The notes below the pieces were generated by a model, which was given only the letters and a program-made list of their open reading frames with translations, searched no databases and was not told the origin of the DNA. From NCBI RefSeq assembly GCF_026151205.1, contig NC_087080.1, positions 12,449,837 to 12,509,836 on the forward strand: DNA of 60,000 nucleotides, written 5' to 3'. Positions within the stretch are counted from its first letter, which is position 1. Each line of letters begins with the position of its first letter. The position numbers and the translations under genes were made by a program. The DNA comes from Bolinopsis microptera (Eukaryota; Ctenophora; Tentaculata; Lobata; Bolinopsidae). This document shows positions 45,801 to 57,800 of the stretch, piece after piece.

Positions 45801-48800
45801 GTACCCCTATTAACTAATTAATTAATTATTTAATTAGTGAAACTGGAGCATGAGACCTAAGAAGAGCGGAGCCGTTTAGTTTAAAGGATTAATTAATTAA
45901 CTAACCTTGTGAGACACGGCAACTTTCGTTCGTCACTTCGCTCAATAGCGTTCCTGACCCGTACGTAACCAGCATTAGTTCCGCAATCAACGGAAGATGG
46001 GACTGTGAACCTGAGGTAATACCTCTGCACAGTGGCAGTAGCTGCAACAGTTCCAGCAACTGCATCTGAAATTAGTGTCAAATGTTAAGAATGAGAGGAG
46101 TTTTGATATTTTAATTGGGTAAATTATGTGCGTTCATCATGTTAAAGGAAATATTAAAGCAGCTGTATGAGAGAAATCAACTTAAGTTAATAGAAGTAAA
46201 AAATCACGATATATTGCTTGGAACAGGGAAAAATGAAAAACAGTCAGCATTTTGTATTAAGTTTGATGATAATTAAGCAGAACTCACCACAAAACTGACT
46301 GTTATCTCCAGCGATTGGACAGTCACCCTTGAAGTAAGGTTCGAATTCCACCAACTCAATATCGTCTATATTCATCATATCGACATCCAGGTCCATGTCA
46401 AGTGTGTTAAGACTACTATGGCCTCCCACAAACCTGCGGAGAGTGTTTTAAGAGTTGGGTTTATCAACAAATTTCTATTTTATGGCAGAGAATTAACAGA
46501 ATTACAAACAAAATCCACAACAAAATCTAGCAATTATACCTAAAAATGAACAAGAAAACAAAAAATGAGTTGTAATATCAGAGCTGGTCTTACTCTTTGA
46601 TTTTGTTCAGATAAGGGCGTCCCAACTTGATGTACGCATTCCCCACACCTCGATGTGTATCAACCATGTCGAGGATTTTCCAGAATTCCCAGGCAAACTC
46701 GGTGGGCAAGTTCATCTCAAAGGCCATGGAGGTAACATCATCACCTGCAGCGTGACTGAAAAACATTTCAGTTATAGCAATGTGTAGGGGCAAAAATAAA
46801 TTCACAGGTTATAACTATTTAAAAGGATGATAGAAAAGAATTGAAGGTTAAAGTTGTTAACATACTCGCACTGGTAGAAATGTCCATCGAAGGGAGCAAC
46901 TTTAGAGATACCCCAGAGAGCTCTTTTGATGTTTGTACAGAAATCACCACCTTTTACTTGTACTTTAAATCCTACTGTTGCTCGAACGAAATCGCCGACA
47001 ACCTCGTCAGGTCCTGAGAAACAGAATTTCTCAGAGTCATGTTGGGGAAATAAAGAACGTTGCAATACAACACTTCCAAGATTTGAAAATTTTAATCAAC
47101 TCTGAATTTTACAATTTATACTTCTAATATCTATTGTCAATATGGGCGCTAAAACTCCGTTTAGTTTCTAATTGATAAGTAAATGATATGTAATTGATAG
47201 GTAATTGATAAGTCATTGATAGGTGTACTTACGAACACACTGGGAAGAGGAGTCAGCACCATTAGCGGTAGTTGTAAATGGTCCTCGTCTATTTTCGTCC
47301 CAGCTCTCACAATCATTACACCTGAAAGAGAATGTGTAAAATGTTGAGAAATGTGTAAAATGTTGAGAAATGCATAGAATACTTTATCTTAGCACACTAT
47401 AATCAGCGATTGTTTACACGGCATTAATTTTAAATATCTTTAATGATAATGCTTTTGGTATGTCTAATTACATTATCTACTTTTCTTTTGCAAGATGCAC
47501 ATCAAAATCTTAAATATCCAAAATATTTCCAGTTTGATCAATATTCGTGAGTACAGTCATCAGCTAGCCCATAGTGTATTTGAGTATTATATGCAAAATT
47601 TGACCGACAACTAGGCCTAATTATGTCAGGTTCCCACACAAAAACAGCATGCGTTAAATCACGTGATCAATTTCCCCACGGATTCTGTCAAGGTTGATCT
47701 TTGGATTAGTTGTTCTGTAGCCCAATATCGTGGAAATTATTTTAAAACTCAAAGTATAATATTTACTTTTTCCTCACGAACATGATAACATGATAAGCAA
47801 TAGATCTGGAAATTAATTGGAAGGTGGCCTGGGCCACACTTGTTATGGCAATGAAAGTGGTTTTGATTGGTAGATGATGCAAGTTGGTAGTACCTATCAC
47901 GTGTTAACGTTGTTGGTAATACCAGTCACTGCACGTGATAACCCGTAATGGTCTGGACCTAACCGCCAGTATCCAGATCTGTTCATTAAATATTTTGGTA
48001 GTGGTGCGAAAATGAATTGCTTTCATTTCCCTATTACCCGCAACCCCATCACGAGTGCAATCACATTCGAACATGGTGTAGAATATTTCAATCAAATTCA
48101 CGGCAAAATATTGTTTTTCTTTATCACTTGGCAACCTATGGTGCTTCATCGGACAGTAGGTAGAGTTCATTGGCATTTACAGTGACGTAACGTTACCTCT
48201 TGTCACCCCCGGTCCCTCCCTCCTCTCCCCAATAAAATGTATGTTTTTAAATATACTACTTTATGTTTCGTTTTGGATGTAAGGATCTGCTCAATGTATG
48301 CGCCAATGCACAAACATTAATATCACCTTTATGCAATAAATGGCCTACCTGTGAAACTTAACAGGTAATTTAAAAAGTTAGAAAATAACGAATAATTGTT
48401 TAAGGGGGGGGGGGGGGGGGGGGGGGTTCACCCTGATTTTTTTGTGAAACTTGGTTTCGAGATAGCAGTTGACCAACAGACTAGGACCGGTGACCGAACT
48501 TTTGAGGGAGTCCCGGACCCCAACCGCCAAACAGTGCCCGCGGGGCAGCCACACCCATATTTGGTCCAAATTAGGCCCAATTTAGCCAAATAGCCTGAAC
48601 ATGCCCAAAAACCAGATTTTAGGTGCTTTACTTGTAGCTAGTGGTCCCCTGAACTCGTATATGAATTTTCATTATGATTGGACAAAAAATTACCGAGTTA
48701 TGAGCCAAAAACATATGACCATATTTGGGCATACGCACCAAATTTGATCGATTTTGGCCCATAAATTGGTCAAATATCAATATTTTTGAATGAAACCAAC

Positions 48801-51800
48801 TTTATATGGAAGGTTAGCCTATACTTCACATCTCTATGATTATTCAGCTCAGTATCTACCTAACTGTGGATTCTGTGTTTAAATAATCGCAAAAAATGAA
48901 CAAAATCGTCCATATCTCAGTTCGCGATATTTGCGAAACTGATTTCGCTCAAAACAATAGAACTCAATAGGGTTAAAAAAATTTGGCGGCCAAATTCCAA
49001 AATTTGCCTGGAATTTTTCAGAATTTGGCCGCCAAATTAAAAAAAAAGCCTAACTCAAAATTCCAATACAAAACTTAAGGTCGAAATGCTATTCTACGTT
49101 GATTCTGAAAATTTCATGTAAAAATATTGAAACCCTATTGAGTTCTATTGTTTTGAGCGAAATATGGTCATATGGTTTTTGGCTCATAACTCAGTCATTT
49201 TTTGTCCAATATTAATGAAAATTCATATACGAGTTCAGGGGACCAATAGCTACAAGTAGAGCACCTAAAATCTGGTTTTTGGGCATGTTCCGGCTATTTG
49301 GCTAAATTGGGCCTAATTTGGACCAAATATGGGTGTGGCTGCCCCGCGGGCACCGATCGGCGGTTGGGGTCCAGGACCCCCTCAAAAGTTCGGTCACCGG
49401 TCCTAGTTTATTGGTCAACTGCTATCTAGAAACCAAGTTTCACAAAACCCCCCCCCCCCCCTTAACAAGGAATGGGTTATAAAGAGTCAGAGATCTGAGC
49501 GTTACGCTTTAATGACTTATCGTGCAATATTCGTTATTATTATATTGATTATGCGTGCCCTGACCACATCAGTAGGTGTTTGACACACAGTAAATCATTA
49601 TTTTTTTTCTTAAAAGTAATTTCTATCACCTCACGGTTTGTTTTGTTATTAATCTTACGATTAATGATAAATCACAAACTTCTTCGCTTAAATATCTTTT
49701 TCAAATATTCTAGGTACTTGTCCGTTAAGATGATTGTTTTTGTACTAGAGTACTTAAATCTACTAAGCAAGCTGTCATGTGACAAGGACTGCCCAAATAG
49801 TAAGTTTTAAAAATAAGTTAAATTATAACGTTACTTACTCTGTAGTAAGTTTTTTAAATGAGTTAAATTATTTAAACGTTACTTACTAATTAATTAGTAA
49901 TTAACATTACTTACCCTGTCATTCCAGTTTCGTTCGCAAATGTGCCAATTGGACATTTGAAACAATCGTCAACTCTGGCACCGTCAAAATTGTAGCATCC
50001 AAGTGGGCACTCGACTGAAACAAACAACTATCAGTGTCAAGTTAAAGACTAAAAGAGCAGTTTCACCGCTGTCTCACCACCTACGGTTACCTACGGTTAC
50101 CACGGGCTGCATCACAATCAACACGGGACCCGTTTAAGGGGGCAGGGGGGGGTCTTTATGAAATTTCTCTCGAAATTGATTTTATAGTTGTTTCTAATAG
50201 AGGGGAGTGATATCTATCTGCTATTTTTGGTCCCATGGAAAAATATTGTTCCTAGCCGAAATTATTACCGGTCAAAGGTCAGTGCTCATGTGTAATTGTA
50301 TTGCGCGAGCGATTTTCAATCGTGCGCCCTGAAAATCGAGTCTAAAAATCTATCTCCTCCTACATTTTTTGAGCAATCACCTTTAAACTTTCAGGATATG
50401 TTTTAAGGATCATTTAGAAACTTTTGCTCGTTTTAGAATTTCGAGATAGGCTTTTTAAAAATTTTTATTCGATTTTGAAAATCTTGGACCTCTTTTTTTT
50501 GACGATTTTTAAACTCTTAAAATATCTAATTAACATGGTTAAGTATCTAATTAACATCTACAACTCACCGCATTGATCACCATCTCCGACCATGTGTCCA
50601 GGTGGACATTTCCTGTCAGATTTGGGTGTTTCCCAGAAATCATCACTCTCAAGGTACTGGTCCATCTCGTTATCTCCGGTATCTGATGTAATAAAGTGTT
50701 AGATCAGACAAGGTCAATTATATGATAAGTTATCATAGATAACCATTCCAAAATATAAAGAGATTTCAACATTTAAGATTAGTTATGCAATGAGCACGTA
50801 TCTGTTAGAATGGTATAGCTTTCTGAAGTTAATCTTTAAAATATTTTTAGTAGTTTTACTTTTTATTTTTTAGCTTCATTCTCAACTCTATTTTAATTAT
50901 TTCATAAGGGTCTGAGCACTTCGTACAGTATTATAAAATTAGTTTGTATTGATAGTGCTACAAACTTGAAAAATACTGTAATCTATATTTCATCTTCCTA
51001 TCCCAGTAATATATAACAATATGTGCCACGTTAAGTTTGAAACTTCAGTTGAGGCTAGATGTAATACGCTTAATGGTTTAAATAATTAATTAGTGTCCTA
51101 CATTGATTTTAGTTACCTGTACTGTCATCTGTACTGTCATCTGTATTGTTATTTGGGAACACAATATCCATCTCAATACGACCAGAGTATTTCTCAGAAT
51201 AACACGTGATATTGGTATTATTGTGACCTGCTCTGAACGAATCAATAAACCCTGCTATAATAGTTTCAACAGTTACATTTTGAGGGTCATTATTGTGTCT
51301 CCAGACATCTCTATAGAAACCGGCTCCTTCCCATGCCGCGACAGAAGGTCCGATCAGGTTATCATATCCTATTCCGTTAATTAACATTCTGAAGGAACTA
51401 TCCTCCTCAGGGGCGACAACTGAACATGTTATAGAACTTGCTCCGCCAATATGAGCTTCAGAAGGTCTCGGCCCTCTGATGTGGAAAGCAACGTTCTGAT
51501 TTGGGTCTGAAATTATAGATTTGGAATGGAACTCAAACCATGTGCATTTTTCTAGGCGAGCTTATAAGTTGATACTAATATTTTAAATCAATATTATTAA
51601 TATTGATTCTTGAGCTTACACTAGCGACGTCTTATTTTGAAGAACCAGAGCTTTGATAGAATATTATTATAGCTTTCTAAAGTTAGATTTAAAATATTTT
51701 CAGAAGTTTTACGTTTCTTGTCCACTGGGTTTAGCTTCATTCTCGACCTTATTTTAATTATTTCATAAGGGTCTGAGCACTTCGTACAGTATTATAAAAT

Positions 51801-54800
51801 CAGTCTGTATTGATAGTGATACAAACTTGAGAAACACTGTAATCTAGATTTCATCCTCCTATCCCAGTAATATATAACAATATGTCAATATGTGCCACGT
51901 TAAGTTTGAAACTTCAGTTGAGCTAGATGTGATACGCTTAATGGTTTAAATAATTAATTAGTGTCCTACATTGATTTTAGTTACCTGTACTGTCATCTGT
52001 ACTGTCATCTGTATTGTTATTTGGGAACACAATATCCATCTCAATACGACCAGAGTATTTCTCAGAATAACACGTGATATTGGTATTATTGTGACCTGCT
52101 CTGAACGAATCAATAAACCCTGCTATGTAAGTTTCAACGGTTACATTTTGAGGGTCATTATCGTTTTTCCAGACCCATCTTTGGAAACCGGCTTCTGTCC
52201 ATGCCGCGACAGAGGGCGTGGTCAGCATATCATATCCTATTCCGTTAACTAACATTCTGAAGGAACTATCTTCCTCAGGTGCGACAACTGAACATGTTAT
52301 AGAACTTGCTCCGCCGATATGAGCTTCAGAAGGTGCCGGCCCTCTGATGTGGAAGTTAACGTTCTGATTTGGGTCTGAAATTATAGATTAGGAACTCAAA
52401 CTGAAACCATGTGCATTTTTCTAGGCGAGCTTATAAGTTGATACTAATATTTTAAATCAATATTATTAATATTGATTCTTGAGCTTACACTAGCGACGTC
52501 TTATTTTTAAGAACCAGAGCTCTGATCATAGAATATTATTATAGCTTTCTAAAGTTAGATTTAAAATATTTTCAGAAGTTTTACGTTTCTTGTCCACTGG
52601 GTTTAGCTTCATTCTCGACCTTATTTTAATTATTTCATAAGGGTCTGAGCACTTCGTACAGTATTATAAAATTAGTTTGTATTGATAGTGATACAAACTT
52701 GAGAAACACTGTAATCTATATTTCATCCTCCTATCCCAGTAATATATAACAATATGTGCCACGTTAAGTTTGAAACTTCAGTTGAGGCTAGATGTGATAC
52801 GCTTAATGGTTTAAATAATTAATTAGTGTCCTACATTGATTTTAGTTACCTGTACTGTCATCTGTACTGTCATCTGTATTGTTATTTGGGAACACAATAT
52901 CCATCTCAATACGACCAGAGTATTTCTCAGAATAACACGTGATATTGGTATTATTGTGACCTGCTCTGAACGAATCAATAAACCCTGCTATGTAAGTTTC
53001 AACGGTTACATTTTGAGGGTCATTATCGTGTCTCCAGACATCTCTATAGAAACCGGCTCCTTCCCATGCCGCGACAGAAGGTCCGATCAGGTTATCATAT
53101 CCTATTCCGTTAATTAACATTCTGAAGGAACTATCCTCCTCAGGCGCGACAACTGAACATGTTATAGAACTTGCTCCGCCAATATGAGCTTCAGAAGGTC
53201 TCGGCCCTCTGATGTGGAAAGCAACGGTCTGATTTGGGTCTGAAATTATAGATTTGGAATGGAACTCAAACCATGTGCATTTTTCTAGGCGAGCTTATAA
53301 GTTGATACTAATATTTTAAATCAATATTATTAATATTGATTCTTGAGCTTACACTAGGGACGTCTTATTTTGAAGAACCAGAGCTCTGATAGAATATTAT
53401 TATAGCTTTCTAAAGTGAGATTTAAAATATTTTCAGAAGTTTTACGTTTCTTGTCCACTGGGTTTAGCTTCATTCTCGACATTATTTTAATTATTTCATA
53501 AAGGTCTGAGCACATCGTACAGTATTATAAAATATTGATAGTGATACAAACTTGAGAAATACTGTAATCTATATCTCATCCTCCTATCCCAGTAATATAT
53601 AACAATATGTCAATATGTGCCACGTTAAGTTTGAAACTTCAGTTGAGGCTAGATGTAATACGCTTAATGGTTTAAATAATTAATTAGTGTCCTACATTGA
53701 TTTTAGTTACCTGTACTGTCATCTGTACTGTCATCTGTATTGTTATTTGGGAACACAATATCCATCTCAATACGACCAGAGTATTTCTCAGAATAACACG
53801 TGATATTGGTATTATTGTGACCTGCTCTGAACGAATCAATAAACCCTGCTATAATAGTTTCAACAGTTACATTTTGAGGGTCATTATCGTTTGTCCAGAC
53901 ATCTCTATAGAAACCAGCTTCTTTCCATGCCGCGACAGAAGGTCCGATCAGGTTATCATATCCTATCCCGTTAATTAACATTCTGAAGGAACTATCCTCC
54001 TCAGGGGCGACAACTGAACATGTTATAGAACTTGCTCCGCCAATATGAGCTTCAGAAGGTCTCGGCCCTCTGATGTGGAAAGCAACGTTCTGATTTGGGT
54101 CTGAAATTATAGATTTGGAATGGAACTCAAACCATGTGCATTTTTCTAGGCGAGCTTATAAGTTGATACTAATATTTTAAATCAATATTATTAATATTGA
54201 TTCTTGAGCTTACACTAGGGACGTCTTATTTTGAAGAACCAGAGCTCTGATAGAATATTATTATAGCTTTCTAAAGTGAGATTTAAAATATTTTCAGAAG
54301 TTTTACGTTTCTTGTCCACTGGGTTTAGCTTCATTCTCGACCTTATTTTAATTATTTCATAAGGGTCTGAGCACATCGTACAGTATTATAAAATATTGAT
54401 AGTGATACAAACTTGAGAAATACTGTAATCTAGATTTCATCCTCCTATCCCAGTAATATATAACAATATGTCAATATGTGCCACGTTAAGTTTGAAACTT
54501 CAGTTGAGGCTAGATGTAATACGCTTAATGGTTTAAATAATTAATTAGTGTCCTACATTGATTTTAGTTACCTGTACTGTCATCTGTACTGTCATCTGTA
54601 TTGTTATTTGGGAACACAATATCCATCTCAATACGACCAGAGTATTTCTCAGAATAACACGTGATATTGGTATTATTGTGACCTGCTCTGAACGAATCAA
54701 TATACCCTGCTATAATAGTTTCAACAGTTACATTTTGAGGGTCATTATTGTGTCTCCAGACATCTCTATAGAAACCGGCTCCTTCCCATGCCGCGACAGA

Positions 54801-57800
54801 AGGTCCGATCAGGTTATCATATCCTATTCCGTTAACTAACATTCTGAAGGAACTATCCTCCTCAGGTGCGACAACTGAACATGTTATAGAACTTGCTCCG
54901 CCAATATGAGCTTCAGAAGGTGCCGGCCCTCTGATGTGGAAGTTAACGTTCTGATTTGGGTCTGAAATTATAGATTTGGTACTCAAACTCAAACCATGTG
55001 CATTTTTCTAGGCGAGCTTATTAGTTGATACTAATGTTTTAAATCAATATTATAAATATTGATTCTTGAGCTTACACTAGCGACGTCTTATCTTGAAGAA
55101 CCAGAGCTCTGATAGAATATTATTATAGCGTTTAGAGTTAACTTAAAAATATTTCCAGTAGTCTTACACTAAGTCTTCTTGTCCACTAGTTTTAGCTTCA
55201 TTCTGAACCCTATTTTAATTTTTTCATAAGGGTCTGAGAACTTCGTACAGTATTATAAAATTAGTTTGTATTGATTATGATAGTTATACAAACTAAAAAA
55301 AACCACTGTAATCTAGATTTCATCCTCCTATCCCAGTAATATATAACAATATGACAATATATGCCACGTTAAGTTTGAAACTTCAGTTGAGGCTAGATGT
55401 AATACGCTTAATGGTTTAAATAATTAATTAGTGTCCTACATTGATTTTAGTTACCTGTACTGTCATCTGTACTGTCATCTGTATTGTTATTTGGGAACAC
55501 AATATCCATCTCAATACGACCAGAGTATTTCTCAGAATAACACGTGATATTGGTATTATTGTGACCTGCTCTGAACGAATCAATATACCCTGCTATAATA
55601 GTTTCAACGGTTACATTTTGAGGGTCATTATTGTTTGTCCAGACATCTCTATAGAAACCGGCTTCTTTCCATGCCGCGACAGAGGCCGTGGTCAGTAGAT
55701 CATATCCTATTCCGTTAACTAACATTCTGAAGGAACTATCCTCCTCAGGTGCGACAACTGAACATGTTATAGAACTTGCTCCGCCAATATGAGCTTCAGA
55801 AGGTGCCGGCCCTCTGATGTGGAAGTTAACGTTCTGATTTGGGTCTGAAATTATAGATTTGGTACTCAAACTCAAACCATGTGCATTTTTCTAGGCGAGC
55901 TTATTAGTTGATACTAATGTTTTAAATCAATATTATAAATATTGATTCTTGAGCTTACACTAGCGACGTCTTATCTTGAAGAACCAGAGCTCTGATAGAA
56001 TATTATTATAGCGTTTAGAGTTAACTTAAAAATATTTCCAGTAGTCTTACACTAAGTCTTCTTGTCCACTAGTTTTAGCTTCATTCTGAACCCTATTTTA
56101 ATTTTTTCATAAGGGTCTGAGAACTTCGTACAGTATTATAAAATTAGTTTGTATTGATTATGATAGTTATACAAACTAAAAAAAACCACTGTAATCTAGA
56201 TTTCATCCTCCTATCCCAGTAATATATAACAATATGACAATATATGCCACGTTAAGTTTGAAACTTCAGTTGAGGCTAGATGTAATACGCTTAATGGTTT
56301 AAATAATTAATTAGTGTCCTACATTGATTTTAGTTACCTGTACTGTCATCTGTACTGTCATCTGTATTGTTATTTGGGAACACAATATCCATCTCAATAC
56401 GACCAGAGTATTTCTCAGAATAACACGTGATATTGGTATTATTGTGACCTGCTCTGAACGAATCAATATACCCTGCTATAATAGTTTCAACGGTTACATT
56501 TTGAGGGTCATTATTGTTTGTCCAGACATCTCTATAGAAACCGGCTTCTTTCCATGCCGCGACAGAGGCCGTGGTCAGTAGATCATATCCTATTCCGTTA
56601 ACTAACATTCTGAAGGAACTATCCTCCTCAGGTGCGACAACTGAACATGTTATAGAACTTGCTCCGCCAATATGAGCTTCAGAAGGTGCCGGCCCTCTGA
56701 TGTGGAAAGTAACGTCCTGATTTGGGTCTGAAATTATAGATTTGGAACTTAAACTCAAACCATGAATTTTTCTAGACGAGTTTGTAAGATGATAATGATA
56801 TTGATTTTTGGGCTTACACTAGCGATGTCGTATCCCCGTCGTATCGTAAGGAACCAGAACTTGAAGCTAATAAATTTACTTCGCAGTAAACCAATTCAGT
56901 TCGCAGTAAACCAATTCAGTTCGCAGTAAACCAATTCAGTTCGCAGTAAACCAATTCAGTTCGCAGTAAACCAATTCAGTTCGCAGTAAACCAATTCAGT
57001 TCGCAGTAAACCAATTCAGTTCGCAGTAAACCAATTTGTACAGTTCGCAGTAAACCAATTTGTATTTGCACTGTTTTTTAGCTCGCTTATCAGTGATCGT
57101 TATCAGTGAAAGTGTTACTCGCCACGTCGACTTTCAACAGCGCCGACTGTGTAGCATGGATTTTTCAGTGGACCGGCTCAACGCGATGGACCATGAGATG
57201 ACATCAGAAATTCAGAAAATATTCAAGGTTGCCAATGTTTCATGTAGATCTGACTTTACTGAGACCGCTTTAATGAAACTTAACAAAAATCCACTCGTCA
57301 AAATCATCGGCAGCTTAATGAAATTGGCGGAGAAGAATATTGAACTTTGTAAAAGTGCTGCTGGGAAAATTGATGTCATGAAATCGGAGAAAATAGCGGA
57401 TCAGAAACTAATTATTGAAACTCAACAAGGACAGATGAATTCAGTTCAGGAGACAGTTAAATCAGAAATGAAAAGTTGGACGGATGTTGTCAAGAAAAAC
57501 ACTGCTCAGCGTCCTAGCGGGAAACCTTTAACAGAAAACTCTATCAAACAAGCCGTCAGGACTGTAAATGAAGAGAAGAAACGATCGAAGTACTTGATGA
57601 TCTACGGTTGCCATGAAAGTGATAAAGAAGCCGATTTTGAGCTCAACAAAGTTGTCAAGGACATACTTTACGGAACTGACGCTTTCCCCGTGCTCCGCAC
57701 TGGTGAGGTCTACAGAATCGGAAGGAAGGAACCGGGTAAGAATAGGCCTATCAAGGTCGAATTTGGTTGTGCCAGTGAGGTAGACTTGATTTTGATGCGT

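Noticed and set aside
48396-48593. ORF starting MFKGGGGGGG
   Set aside because: It begins in the poly-G tip of a foldback element and has no constraint.
51103-56581. Seven plus-strand ORFs starting MILVTCTVICTVICIVIW
   Set aside because: Antisense of the repeated Ig exons; the minus strand has signal peptide, splice phases and Ig features.
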